A DNA stretch of 64,000 nucleotides from Rhodobacteraceae bacterium WFHF2C18 (GCA_002166865.1 NHTQ01000006.1:186001-250000); one strand, 5' to 3'; shown: positions 1 to 9,355, counted from the stretch's first letter. The notes: a model not told the origin generated them from the sequence alone. Numbers and translations are program-made.

Positions 1-25
1 AAGGTGGATACTTCCGCCATATGGG

Positions 26-57
26 CACCCGTGCTGTTGGCGCAGCGCGGGTGTTTT
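26..57 (+). terminator. Rho-independent terminator of an upstream gene
   Basis: An 11-bp stem (26-36 with 43-53, one G-U type mismatch) closes a 6-nt loop and is followed by TTTT and a T-rich stretch. No gene precedes it inside the window, so it probably ends a plus-strand transcript that enters from the left edge. Confidence 0.7.
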
Positions 58-129
58 ACGTTTCTACATCTCGACCCTCCGTGTCTTGTCCGATCTGACC
101 GCGACGAAGCGCGGTCGGTGTTTCAACGG

Positions 130-170
130 CCGGAGTCGTAGCACCGAGAAAACGACTCCGGAAGTTTTTT
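130..170 (+). terminator. Second Rho-independent terminator
   Basis: A perfect 10-bp stem (CCGGAGTCGT at 130-139 with ACGACTCCGG at 152-161) is followed by AAG and six T residues at 165-170. A smaller perfect 7-bp hairpin (97-103 with 110-116) lies between this and the first terminator. Two terminators so close together suggest either a back-up terminator or a short transcript of its own between them. Confidence 0.7.
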
Positions 171-456
171 CCATTTATTTACAATTACTTGCGAGAATTC
201 GGCGCGGTCGGTTTTTCACAAACACGACGCCACAAGCCCTTGAACCCCACCGCTCACGCCAGCCGATATCTGCCCGTTTCCCGGCCCGGACGCGCCGCGC
301 CAAGGTCTGCGAAAACGTCCCGTTGGACCCCGAGGACGCGAGCGACGGAAAAGTTTTTCTGCACAACCACACGACATATCTTTCCCGACAGGCTGCAAAA
401 CGCGCCTGCGCTGCCCCTCACTTCGTTCCGATTCGGTTGGTCCAGCTACCGCGAGA
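171..456. other. Intergenic stretch with no supported gene
   Basis: No open frame here has a convincing start, ribosome binding site and composition. The stretch begins AT-rich (about 171-190) and contains a near repeat of the GCGCGGTCGG motif found at 110-119 (again at 202-211). It lies downstream of the minus-strand gene ending at 457. Frames crossing it on the plus strand are antisense to that gene. Confidence 0.5.
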
Positions 457-1122
457 TCAAGCTTGCGGGATCTTGGACCGGGTTCTTTTGTCGGTCCGCA
501 ATATCGCGGCTATCGACAGCAGGAACGGCATGTTGAGCGACTTGATCGTACAAAGCCCGAGATCAGGACCGCGTTCACCGCCTTTGCCGAAATCGACCTC
601 AACCCTCTGTTCGCCCAACTTGAACGAGATCCGCGCACCAGGAAGCTCTTTCAGCATCCTCACCTCGACCCGCCTCATATCCGTGAGGTCAGGCAAATGC
701 TCGAGGAGCGACGCCAAAGACCCGCCGAAGGTTGCCGCCATGGGCAAGTCCTCGCGCGGATATTCCTGAAAGAGCCCGCCCTCGAGGATCCCTTTGGGCG
801 TCAAGCGCGGATGCTCCTGGAGGTTCCGGATATCCGGATCATCAGGGACACCCTGATATGTCCAGCTCTGACCGCCTTTGAGCTCGAGCTTGCTGAAACA
901 CTCGACGAATGCCGGCGTGTCACGGATCGACGCGTCCATGCACAGGGCAATCACGTCATGAGCCACGTCACGCGATGTCACTTGCGTCGCCGCCCGTCCC
1001 CTCGGGGACTTTGCCCGCAGCCCCGCAGCCGCAAGGCCGCGATCAAGCACGTCAACCGAGCTCTCCGACATATCGAAGAGATCCGCGAGTGCTCTCACCA
1101 TTTGTCCAGGGGTCGACATCAT
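457..1122 (-). CDS. Hypothetical protein, accessory region
   Basis: A 221-residue soluble protein that I do not recognise. The start is supported by an AAAGGAG ribosome binding site just upstream of tandem ATG codons (1122 and 1119), so the protein begins at one of these two methionines. The N-terminal 35 residues look helical and could form a small DNA-binding or oligomerisation unit. The middle holds charged, proline-rich segments; no catalytic motif, signal peptide or membrane helix is visible. It lies on the opposite strand to the neighbouring accessory genes and has no partner in an operon. A phage- or island-borne origin is plausible from context only. Confidence 0.6.
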   Translation of the reverse strand: MMSTPGQMVRALADLFDMSESSVDVLDRGLAAAGLRAKSPRGRAATQVTSRDVAHDVIALCMDASIRDTPAFVECFSKLELKGGQSWTYQGVPDDPDIRNLQEHPRLTPKGILEGGLFQEYPREDLPMAATFGGSLASLLEHLPDLTDMRRVEVRMLKELPGARISFKLGEQRVEVDFGKGGERGPDLGLCTIKSLNMPFLLSIAAILRTDKRTRSKIPQA

Positions 1123-1410
1123 CCCACTCCTTTACGCTCACAAAATGCGCTTAAATCGACGAGGGGACTTGAGTCAAATATTTTCTCAAAATTCTTCGGT
1201 TATTAATTCTGGTTTTTCTGAGGAGGCCGGACACCGCGCCCAACGACGCGGTCACCGACTTAAGCACGACGACCGCTTTCGAGCTGGTAAGGCGGGCCTT
1301 TCGATCCGCCACCGGGCGTAGTTGTCCACAAAACAATGACCGCTGTCTGCATAGCGCATTGGAAGAAAGAACGAATTGCATGTATCTTCTTAAGACGAAG
1401 GAGATACATC

Positions 1411-2046
1411 ATGTCGAACAAACTTGACGCTGGCGATATCACAAACCTGATCATCTTCGGGGCGATCGGTTTTTGGATCTATTCCGCGATAGCGGGGCCG
1501 GAGACGCCTGAGAAGCGGCCGATTACAAATGCAGCAACGGCAGGTGAAGAGCTGCGCCCCTTGGGCCCAGATGCCCGGGATCCCTTTGTTGAAACCGTAA
1601 GCCTGCATCGTGACGCCTATCTGAACGCAGAAAATGACGTCCAAAGAGGCGTTGTTCGCAAGAGCCGCGGTGAAAGCCTTTGTCAGACCTTCAGCTCGCG
1701 GTTCTTCAGAAACTGGCCGGGTCGGCTGACTTGGGTTTCCACAACATCTGACGGGCAAACCGTGGATCGGATCAAAGTGGAACTGAGCGACTTCGGCGAT
1801 AACGATGAGGTCGCTATTGAAGACTCCAATCACTATGAACCCGGCACCCTGATGCACGAAACGCTCCTCAACGATGTCAGCCCGGGGGATCGCGTCGTGG
1901 TCAGCGGTGAATTCAGGTACGACACCGATGATGATGTCAGCGACTGCTTTCATGAAGAGAGTATTTCGCTTTCTGGCGGGATGACTGACCCGGAGTACAG
2001 GGCCAAGTTTTCATCGATCCGCCCTGCAGGCCCGCCGACCGAATAA
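1411..2046 (+). CDS. Hypothetical membrane-anchored protein
   Basis: 211 residues from an ATG preceded by a near-perfect GAAGGAG ribosome binding site 7 nt upstream, which decides the start over longer upstream frames. One hydrophobic segment (about residues 12-29) follows a short charged N-terminus, so the product is probably a single-span protein. The remainder is acidic. Its C-terminal half (about residues 105-190) has alternating beta-type pattern and ends in a stretch about a process 'not to exceed' style loop-rich fold that I cannot assign; two cysteines (in the LCQTF and DCFHE segments) could pair outside the membrane. No family was recognised. Base composition is less GC-rich than the core genes later in the window, in line with horizontal transfer. 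Confidence 0.6.
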   Translation: MSNKLDAGDITNLIIFGAIGFWIYSAIAGPETPEKRPITNAATAGEELRPLGPDARDPFVETVSLHRDAYLNAENDVQRGVVRKSRGESLCQTFSSRFFRNWPGRLTWVSTTSDGQTVDRIKVELSDFGDNDEVAIEDSNHYEPGTLMHETLLNDVSPGDRVVVSGEFRYDTDDDVSDCFHEESISLSGGMTDPEYRAKFSSIRPAGPPTE

Positions 2047-2117
2047 TCGACCGACCGCCTTGATTTCTTTCATGGAAGAAAGGACACTCGTTGCGACATC
2101 ACGGGAGGTCCAGCGGG

Positions 2118-2303
2118 ATGGCCAGCGACGCAACCAAGCTATCGAACCTGAATCTGAAAGTCAGCGAGGACGAGAGATGGGCCTTCAAGGAGCTCTGCGT
2201 GCGCCACCGCATGAGCCAGGTTGACGGGTTCCGGCTGGCCGCGCGGCTCCTCGCGGATCACTTGGAAAAACAAGAGCAGAGCAAAAGCGATACGTCGAAA
2301 TGA
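2118..2303 (+). CDS. Small ribbon-helix-helix-like protein ahead of hsdM
   Basis: 61 residues. The ATG at 2118 has GGGAGG 8 nt upstream; an earlier TTG in frame has no such site. Residues 11-50 read as a beta strand (LNLKVSEDE) followed by two amphipathic helices, the pattern of ribbon-helix-helix DNA-binding or mobilisation-type proteins. The stop overlaps the hsdM start (ATGA at 2300-2303), so translation of the two is coupled. Small DNA-binding proteins at this position often control restriction-modification expression, which is the inferred role here; the fold itself is read from pattern only. Confidence 0.6.
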   Translation: MASDATKLSNLNLKVSEDERWAFKELCVRHRMSQVDGFRLAARLLADHLEKQEQSKSDTSK

Positions 2304-4318
2304 ATACGCAAACGACCAACACCTCCCTCGCGGATTTCATCTGGAAAAACGCCGACGACCTTTGGGGCCCGTTCCGCCACACCGAGTTCGGCAAGGTCAT
2401 CCTGCCCTTCACGCTGTTGCGCCGCCTGGAATGCGTGCTCGAACCCTCCCGCGAAGAGGTGCGCGACGCCTACACCTCGATGGCCGATGAAGGCATCGAC
2501 ATGGATCTCGTCCTGCGCGACCTGACCGGCTACCCGTTCTACAACACGTCCGATTACAGCCTGGCCTCGCTGGGCGGCACGCGGACCCGCACCAATCTCG
2601 AGGATTACATCGCCAGCTTCTCGGCGAACGCGCGGGTGATCTTCGAGCAGTTCGATTTCGCGAACACCATCGCGAAGATGGACAAGGCCGGGGTGCTCTA
2701 CAAGATCTGTCAGAACTTCGCGGCGATCCCGCTGCACCCCGACGAGGTGCCCGAGCGGGTCATGTCCAACGTCTATGAACACCTGATCCGGAAGTTCGGG
2801 GCCGAGGTGAACGAGGCGGCGGAAGACTTCATGACGCCGCGCGACGTCGTCCACCTTGCCGTTGAGCTGCTGCTCGACCCCGATGACCAGATGTTCATCG
2901 AGAACCCCGGCCTCATCCGCACGCTTTATGACCCGACCTGCGGCACCGGCGGCTTCCTGTCGGACGGCATGGAGCATATCGACGGGTTGCGCGACCGCTA
3001 CAGCGTCGCGCCGGTGATCATCCCCCACGGCCAGGAGCTGGAGCCGGAAACCCACGCGGTTTGCCTCGCCGGTATGCTGCTCAAGACGCTGGAGACCGAT
3101 CCGGGCCGCGACCTGTCGAAGAACATCAAGCTCGGCAGCACCCTGTCCGAGGATCACTTCGCAAACGAACGCTTTCATTACTGCGTCTCGAACCCACCCT
3201 TCGGCAAGAAGTGGGAAATGGACCAGACCGCCGTCACCCGCGAGCACCGCGAAAAGGGCTTTGACGGCCGCTTCGGCCCCAAGTTGCCCGGTGTTGGCGA
3301 CGGCTCCATGCTGTTTCTGCAACACCTGGTCAGCAAGCTGGAAAACCCCGCAAACGGTGGCGGGCGCGGCGCGATCATCCTGTCGGGCTCTCCCCTTTTC
3401 AACGGGCGCGCGGGTCAGGGCGAGTCCGAGATCCGGCGCCACCTGCTGGAGCAGGACGTGGTCGAGGCCATCATCGCCCTGCCGCAGGAAATCTTCTTTC
3501 GCACCGGCATCGGCACCTACATCTGGGTCCTGTCCACCAAGAAGCCCGCGCATCGCAAGGGCCGCGTACAGCTGATCAACGCGACCGAGATGTACGAGTC
3601 CATGCGCAAGAGCGAGGGCAACAAGCGCCGCCGCGTGGGCGAGGCGCAGACGCGCGATATCGTGGGCATGTATTCCGCCTTCGAGGACACTCGCGAAAGC
3701 AAGATCTTCGACAGCACCGCCTTCGGCTATCGCCGCATCCGCGTTCTGCGCCCCCTGCGCAAGAAGATCGTGATCTCCGAGGAGGGGCTGGCCAAGCTGG
3801 AAGAGGAAAAGCCCTGGGCCAAGCTGACCGAGGATCAGCGCGCGGGATGGCGCGCCCTGCTGCACGATCAGATGGGCGCGGAGCATGACTGGCACTGGGT
3901 CGATGGCTGGATGAAGGCCGCGGCCAAGGCCGATGCCGGGCTGGACAAGGTCACCGCGACGCATGTGAAGATGCTCCAGCGCGCCTTTGGCGTGCGCGAC
4001 CCAGAGCTTGATCCCGTCACCGACAGACGCGGCACCATCCTGCCCGATGACGATCTGACGGATTACGAGAACGTGCCGATGGGCACGGACATCCACGACT
4101 ATCTGGCGACCGAAGTCCTGCCCCATGCCGAGGACGCCTATATCGACGAGGGCTATCGGGACGAGACCGATGGCGCGGTCGGGATCGTCGGCTACGAGAT
4201 CAATTTCAACCGGTATTTCTATGAATACCAGCCGCCCCGCGACCTGGACGAGATCGACGCCGACCTGAACGCCGTGGAGGCCGAGATCGCCGCGATCCTC
4301 GCGGAGGTGACGGAATGA
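2300..4318 (+). CDS. hsdM: Type I restriction-modification DNA methyltransferase subunit M
   Basis: 672 residues, an N6-adenine methyltransferase that normally works as M2S1 with HsdS. The N-terminal helical HsdM domain (about 8-170) precedes the catalytic domain. Motif I is DPTCGTGGFL at 211-220 (SAM binding) and motif IV is NPPF at 298-301 (catalytic). The C-terminal third carries the long linker seen in the larger HsdM group. It overlaps the small gene upstream and hsdS downstream by 4 nt each. The subunit itself looks intact, but its specificity partner is broken, so it probably does not methylate unless another HsdS exists elsewhere in the genome. Confidence 0.95.
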   Translation: MNTQTTNTSLADFIWKNADDLWGPFRHTEFGKVILPFTLLRRLECVLEPSREEVRDAYTSMADEGIDMDLVLRDLTGYPFYNTSDYSLASLGGTRTRTNLEDYIASFSANARVIFEQFDFANTIAKMDKAGVLYKICQNFAAIPLHPDEVPERVMSNVYEHLIRKFGAEVNEAAEDFMTPRDVVHLAVELLLDPDDQMFIENPGLIRTLYDPTCGTGGFLSDGMEHIDGLRDRYSVAPVIIPHGQELEPETHAVCLAGMLLKTLETDPGRDLSKNIKLGSTLSEDHFANERFHYCVSNPPFGKKWEMDQTAVTREHREKGFDGRFGPKLPGVGDGSMLFLQHLVSKLENPANGGGRGAIILSGSPLFNGRAGQGESEIRRHLLEQDVVEAIIALPQEIFFRTGIGTYIWVLSTKKPAHRKGRVQLINATEMYESMRKSEGNKRRRVGEAQTRDIVGMYSAFEDTRESKIFDSTAFGYRRIRVLRPLRKKIVISEEGLAKLEEEKPWAKLTEDQRAGWRALLHDQMGAEHDWHWVDGWMKAAAKADAGLDKVTATHVKMLQRAFGVRDPELDPVTDRRGTILPDDDLTDYENVPMGTDIHDYLATEVLPHAEDAYIDEGYRDETDGAVGIVGYEINFNRYFYEYQPPRDLDEIDADLNAVEAEIAAILAEVTE

Positions 4319-4478
4319 GCGTCGAAGTCATTAACGGCCAACAAACGAAGCTGAGCGGCCTTCCTGCGCACTGGAAACAAACCCGGATGGGATCGGCCGT
4401 TGGCGAGTATCAGCTTGAGAAGAACGAAGATCCGAACCCGGTGGTGCTCTCCCTCACAAAGGAGGGTGTGAAGGTAAA

Positions 4479-5537
4479 TGTTCCATCCCGGATGATCACA
4501 TAGCTCCTCGTCGTTCAGCGCTTTTCATGGCACGCTGGGTTCTGACGGAGGCGCGGGACCGGAGAGCGACATGCTGATCAAGCTTCACAGGCAGGCAACC
4601 ACGACGCCGAAGATCAGGGCGGCGATACAGGCCAGCGATGAGCCTGCCTGGGTTCTGGCAAAGCGCCATGGGACGACAGAACAAACTGTTTGGAAGTGGC
4701 GCAAGCGCGATAGCGTTGAAGATCGCAGTCACACACCTCGCAGGCTTCAGACCACGCTGACGCCGGCGCAAGAGGCTGTGGCCGTCGCCCTTCGCAAGAC
4801 GCTGCTGGTCTCGCTGGATGACTTGCTGGCGGTGGTGCGGGAGTTTTTGAACCCGAATGTCTCGCGCTCGGGGCTCGACCGCTGCCTTCGCAGGCATGGC
4901 GTGGGCAACCTGCGTGACCTTCAGGCTAAGGCGGCGCGGCCCAAACACAGCGGCTTCAAGGCTTACGAGCCCGGCTATATCCACATTGACGTGAAGTATC
5001 TGCCCCAGATGGCCGACGAGACGTCGCGGCGCTACCTCTTCGTGGCCATCGACCGCGCGACACGATGGGTTTTCATCCGAATCTTCAAGGCAAAGACTGC
5101 GGCGAATGCGCGGCGCTTCCTGCGAGACCTGGAACGTGCCTGCCCGATCCGCATCCGCACGGTTCTCACGGACAACGGAAAAGAGTTCACTGATCGCCTC
5201 TTCGGCCTGCGCAAGCGTGCTGCGACGGGCGAGCACGAGTTCGACAAGCTCTGTGCCGATCTGAACATCGAGCACCGCCTGACCCCGCCGAAATCGCCTC
5301 AGACAAACGGTATGGTCGAACGCTTCAACGGGCGGATAGAGGAGGTGCTTCAAAGCCACCACTTCCGATCAGGCGAAGAGTTGGAGGCCACGCTGCACCG
5401 CTACGTCTGGCTCTATAACCAGCAGCTCCCTCAATCAGCCTTGGGCAGCAAGACGCCCTTGCAAGCGATGAAGGACTGGTACAAGCTCAAGCCTGAGATG
5501 TTCAAGAAACGGCCATACTACCTTCCGGGATGTGACA
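4479..5537 (+). mobile_element. IS481-family insertion sequence inside hsdS
   Basis: A 1059-bp element. The left end begins TGTTCCATCCCGGATG and the reverse complement of the right end reads TGTCACATCCCGGAAG: imperfect inverted repeats starting with TGT, as expected for IS481. The 6-bp direct repeat GGTAAA flanks both sides (4473-4478 and 5538-5543). It carries one transposase gene in the same direction as hsdS. Confidence 0.92.
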
Positions 5538-5542
5538 GGTAA
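4571..5542 (+). CDS. IS481-family DDE transposase
   Basis: 323 residues. An N-terminal helix-turn-helix region (about 15-60, ending in VWKWRKRD) binds the element ends and an rve-type integrase core follows. The likely catalytic triad is D140 (in HIDVKYLP), D201 (in LTDNGKEF) and E250 (in NGMVERFNG), with 48 residues between the last two, longer than the usual 35 because of an inserted loop. The stop codon TAA (5540-5542) lies beyond the right end of the element at 5537 and is contributed by the duplicated target site, so the C-terminus depends on where the element lands. The frame looks intact and may still be active. Confidence 0.93.
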   Translation: MLIKLHRQATTTPKIRAAIQASDEPAWVLAKRHGTTEQTVWKWRKRDSVEDRSHTPRRLQTTLTPAQEAVAVALRKTLLVSLDDLLAVVREFLNPNVSRSGLDRCLRRHGVGNLRDLQAKAARPKHSGFKAYEPGYIHIDVKYLPQMADETSRRYLFVAIDRATRWVFIRIFKAKTAANARRFLRDLERACPIRIRTVLTDNGKEFTDRLFGLRKRAATGEHEFDKLCADLNIEHRLTPPKSPQTNGMVERFNGRIEEVLQSHHFRSGEELEATLHRYVWLYNQQLPQSALGSKTPLQAMKDWYKLKPEMFKKRPYYLPGCDR

Positions 5543-6641
5543 AGACCGACCTCAGCTTTGGGAAGTCCACTGAGAACTACGTCGGCCACCAGATTGTGGA
5601 AGAGGGCCAATTCGTATTCACCCCACGGGACTTTGATGCAACACCCATTCTGTGTGGCATAGGACAAACACGGGGCTGCATCAGCAACCTTTACATGGTT
5701 TTCGATGTCGCAGATGACTTCGATACGCGGTTTTTGGAATACTATTTCTGGGGGTTGAAATGGGGATACGACTATTTCGCCCAGCTCAGCTATGGAATGC
5801 GCTACTCGTTCAATCGCGAGCAGTTCGAGCGCATTCCACTGGCTTGGCCTCGTCTTGAAGAACAGAAGCAGATTGTCGCCTACCTCGACCGCGAGACCGC
5901 GCGGATTGACGGGTTGATCGAGAAGAAGGCCCGCTTCATCGCGCTGCTGAAGGAAAAGCTTGTGGACGCGGCCGACGTGATGGTGACCGGCCGGGACGAC
6001 CCCACCCGCGATCTGCAAGCCGTGGACATACCTTGGGCTCCCATGATCCCGAAGGACTGGGGCACGAAGCGCGCAAAATACCTCTTCCAAGAGATGAATC
6101 GTCCGGTTGAACCAGACGATGATACCATCACAGCTTTTCGGGATGGGCAGGTCTGCCTGCGTTCCAAGCGGCGGACCGAGGGCTATACCTTCGCCGAACT
6201 GGAAGTGGGGTATCAGCATATCTGCAAAGGCGACCTTGTCATCCATACGATGGATGCGTTCGCGGGTGCCATCGGCATATCCGAAGATGACGGCAAGGCC
6301 ACGGGCGAATACGCGGTTTGCTCTCCTCGGTCTGATGATGTGAACAGCGAATACTACGCCTACCTGCTGCGCTGCATGGCACGACGGCAATATATCTTCA
6401 TTCTCTGCCCTTCCGTTCGAGAGCGGGCGCCACGGTTTCGCTTCTTCCGGTTCGCGCCAGTCCTCCTTCCGTTCCCGCCACGCTCGGAACAGGATCAAAT
6501 TGTCGAACGCATCAAGAAGAGCTCGGCCCGCTTGAAATCACTCATCACCAAGACCGAACAAAGCATCGCCCTGCTCAAGGAAAAGCGCGCGGCGCTGATC
6601 ACCGCCGCCGTCACGGGTAAAATCGACGTAAGGAGCGCGGC

Positions 6642-8006
6642 ATGAGCGACCTGCACCATGAAAAGCATTTCGAAGCCTATGTCGTCGACCGGCTGGTCGC
6701 CCAGGGCTGGCTGCGCGGCGACAGCGCGGGCTATGACATGGATTACGCGCTTTACCCGCAAGACCTCGAAGATTGGGTCAAGGCCACCCAGCCCGACAAA
6801 TGGGACCGTCTTGTTGCCATGAACGGCGCCGACGCGCGCAAGACGCTGATGAATCGGCTCGACAAGGCGCTGAGTCGCAACGGCACCATGCAGGTGCTGC
6901 GCCGGGGCTTTGACATCGCCGGGGTCGGCCATATCGACCTGTCCGAGGCCGCCCCCGAGGACAAGCGCAACGAAAAGGTGTTGCACCGCTACGCGTCGAA
7001 CCGCCTGCGCGTGGTGCCGCAGCTGAAATACCACCCCGGCCGCGAGCTTGCGATTGATCTGGGGCTGTTCCTGAACGGCCTGCCGCTGGCCACGGTGGAG
7101 CTCAAGACCGATTTCACCCAACGCGCCGAAAGCGCGAAAGAGCAATACCGCACCGACCGCCTGCCCGAGGATCCGCGCACCAAGCGCAAGCACCCCCTGC
7201 TGATGTTCAAGCGCGGCGCGGTGGTCCATTTCGCCATGTCCGACAGCGAGATCTGGATGACCACAAAGCTCGCCGGGGCCGACACCTTCTTTCTGCCCTT
7301 CAACAAGGGGTATGACGGGCACGGCGGGAACGAGCCGCGCGCCGATGGCGAATACCCCGTCGCCTATTTCTGGGAGGAGATCTGTCAGCCTGACGCATTC
7401 CTGCGGATCTTCCACAGCTTCGTCTATGTCGAAAAGAAAGACGTGGTGGACCTGCGCGGCAACTGGACCGTCAAGGAAACCCTAATCTTCCCCCGGTTCC
7501 ATCAGCTGGACGCGGTCAACTCCATGATCGCCGACGCCAAGGAAAACGGCCCCGGCCAAGCCTACCTGTGCGAGCATAGCGCGGGGTCGGGTAAGACTTC
7601 GACCATCGCCTGGACCGCGCATGACCTGATCAAGCTGCGCACCGATGACGGCAAGGCCATTTTCGATGCCGCCATCATCGTGACCGACCGCAACGTGCTG
7701 GACGGCCAGCTGCAGGACGCCGTCAAGCAGATCGACCACCAGGACGGGCTGATCGCGGCGATTGATCGCGAGACCTCGTCAAAGTCGAAGAGCCAGCAGT
7801 TGAGCGAAGCGATGCTCAAGGGCACGCCCATCATCGTTGTGACGATCCAGACCTTCCCTTACGCGATGGAGGCGATCCTGACCGAGACATCGCTGAAGGA
7901 GAAATCCTTCGCGGTGATCATCGACGAGGCGCATACCTCGCAGACCGGCAGCACCGCGTCGAAGCTGCAGGCGACGCTGGCCCTGTCTAACAGGTTGCTG
8001 AAATAG
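6642..8006 (+). pseudogene. hsdR: Type I restriction endonuclease subunit R, truncated by an IS
   Basis: HsdR couples DNA translocation to cleavage. About 448 native codons remain (6642-7986); the last six residues before the stop at 8004-8006 are encoded by the insertion element. Visible parts are the nuclease domain with D139 and the E153-x-K155 pair (ATVELKTDF), Walker A AGSGKT at 314-319 and the DEAH box at 428-431. Family members are around 1000 residues, so the second RecA-like domain and the C-terminal M/S-binding helices are gone. No continuation was found on the far side of the two IS elements, which points to a deletion as well as an insertion. Start overlaps hsdS by 4 nt. Confidence 0.93.
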
Positions 8007-9355
8007 TCGCGCCTCGACAGCGGTTTGAGAACATGATTCACCCACGGCACGGAAGCGGCGGGGGTGATCATGCGGGGTGTGGACGAGACGAGCGGGTCGC
8101 TGTTCAGCTATGTCGATATGGGAGAGCGCATCCCACCGCGACACCCGCTGCGCAAGATCAGACAGGTGGTCAATGACGCACTCGCCAGTCTCGATGCCGA
8201 TTTCGAGGCGCTTTACATCGACTTCGGGCGGCCCTCGATCCCGCCCGAGCGGCTGATCCGGGCGAGCCTTCTGCAGATCCTGTTCTCGATCCGCTCCGAA
8301 CGTCAGTTGATGGAGCAGATGGATTACAACCTGATGTTTCGCTGGTTCGTAGGCCTCGGGATCGACGATGCCGTCTGGGTCCCGACCGTGTTCACCAAAA
8401 ACCGCGACCGGCTGCTGACGACGGACATGTCGCGCAAGGTGATGGCAGCGATCCTGGCGCATCGCGAGGTCGCACCGCTGCTGTCGGACGAGCATTTCTC
8501 GGTCGATGGAACGCTCATCAAGGCTTGGGCATCAATGAAGAGTTTCCAGCCGAAGGCTGAGGCGAGCCCGCCTGACGATGAAGGGCCGGGCGATCCGTCC
8601 GCCCCGGATACCGCCCTTGAGCCCGCGCCGTCAGAGACCCCAGCCGAGACCGACCCGATGCACCACGACAGCCGCCGCCACCGCAATGCCGAGGTCGACT
8701 TCAAGGGCGAGAAGCGCTCGAACGCCACACACGCCTCGGTCACCGATCCGGATGCGCGCCTTTACAAAAAATCCCCCGGCGCGGGTGCCATGCTGTGTTT
8801 CATGGGGCATACTCTGATGGAGAACCGCAACGGACTGGTCGTGCAGGGTGATCTGACCCAGGCCGACGGTCATGCCGAGCGCAAGGCGGCGCTGGACATG
8901 ATCCATCGCCATTCCCCCGGATCGACCCGGCGCCTGACGCTCGGGGCGGATAAGGGATACGACAGCGCCGACTTCGTCGCCGATCTCAGGCGCATGGTCG
9001 TGACGCCACATGTCGCGCAGAAAGTCCGGCATTCCGCCATCGACGGGCGGACTACCCAGCATCCCGGCTACGCCTTGTCCCAGCGGCGCCGGAAGAAGAT
9101 CGAGGAACCGTTCGGCTGGGCCAAGACCGTCGGCGGCATGGCCCAGACCGTTCACCGCGGCCTCGACAGGGTCCGCGCGCAGTTCACGATGACCATGGCG
9201 GCCTGCAATCTGGCCAGGCTGCCGAAACTCCTTGCCGCCTGACGAACACGTCAACCCAAACCCGACGTCCGATGCCGATGCCGCAGAGAACCGGCTTCAA
9301 ATCCGAACGGCATGAACATCGTCCTTCGAACACGACTTCTTCAGCAGCCTGTTAG
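7987..9355 (+). mobile_element. IS5/IS1182-like insertion sequence inside hsdR
   Basis: The left end reads CTAACAGGTTGCTGAAATAG and the reverse complement of the right end CTAACAGGCTGCTGAAGAAG: clear inverted repeats (17 of the first 20 positions agree). Length about 1369 bp with one transposase gene. No target duplication can be read, because another element begins immediately at the right end and the hsdR remainder is absent. Confidence 0.85.
8070..9242 (+). CDS. IS5/IS1182-type transposase
   Basis: 390 residues from ATG 8070 (a GTG two codons earlier is possible). The N-terminus (SLFSYVDMGERIPPRHPLRK) is the DUF772-type helical domain of these transposases. The DDE core shows a first aspartate in FSVDGTLIKAW, a second in LGADKGYDSADF and a glutamate in KKIEEPFGWAKT. 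A low-complexity acidic and proline-rich insert (about residues 165-200) separates the first two, as is common in this group. The frame is uninterrupted, so the enzyme may be functional. Confidence 0.92.
   Translation: MRGVDETSGSLFSYVDMGERIPPRHPLRKIRQVVNDALASLDADFEALYIDFGRPSIPPERLIRASLLQILFSIRSERQLMEQMDYNLMFRWFVGLGIDDAVWVPTVFTKNRDRLLTTDMSRKVMAAILAHREVAPLLSDEHFSVDGTLIKAWASMKSFQPKAEASPPDDEGPGDPSAPDTALEPAPSETPAETDPMHHDSRRHRNAEVDFKGEKRSNATHASVTDPDARLYKKSPGAGAMLCFMGHTLMENRNGLVVQGDLTQADGHAERKAALDMIHRHSPGSTRRLTLGADKGYDSADFVADLRRMVVTPHVAQKVRHSAIDGRTTQHPGYALSQRRRKKIEEPFGWAKTVGGMAQTVHRGLDRVRAQFTMTMAACNLARLPKLLAA

Larger units (their letters stand above)
4315..6645 (+). pseudogene. hsdS: Type I restriction specificity subunit, split by an IS element
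   Basis: HsdS carries two target-recognition domains that choose the DNA site. Codons 1-54 lie at 4315-4478; the frame then enters the insertion element and stops at 4503. The rest runs from 5544 to 6645. Joining 4478 to 5544 (dropping the element and one copy of the GGTAAA duplication) gives one continuous frame of 421 residues, normal for the family. The downstream part shows a target-recognition domain, a conserved coiled-coil region (about RETARIDGLIEKK), a second domain and a second coiled coil at the end (KTEQSIALLKEKR). The exact restoration means the insertion is the only visible lesion. Overlaps hsdM and hsdR by 4 nt. Confidence 0.93.

Noticed and set aside
86..1206. Long plus-strand frames antisense to the 457-1122 gene
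   Set aside because: The minus-strand frame has a strong ribosome binding site and normal composition; the plus-strand frames have neither.
2258..4126. A 622-residue frame on the minus strand opposite hsdM
   Set aside because: It is the antisense shadow of hsdM in GC-rich DNA, with histidine- and leucine-rich composition, no ribosome binding site and no domain.
4480..5540. CRISPR or phase-variation inverted repeats within hsdS, as in switching type I systems
   Set aside because: The repeats are the ends of the IS481 element with a target duplication; no second hsdS fragment or recombinase is present.
8576..8670. Proline/acidic low-complexity stretch in the IS transposase read as a tandem repeat
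   Set aside because: No period is kept at the DNA level; it is a linker seen in related transposases.
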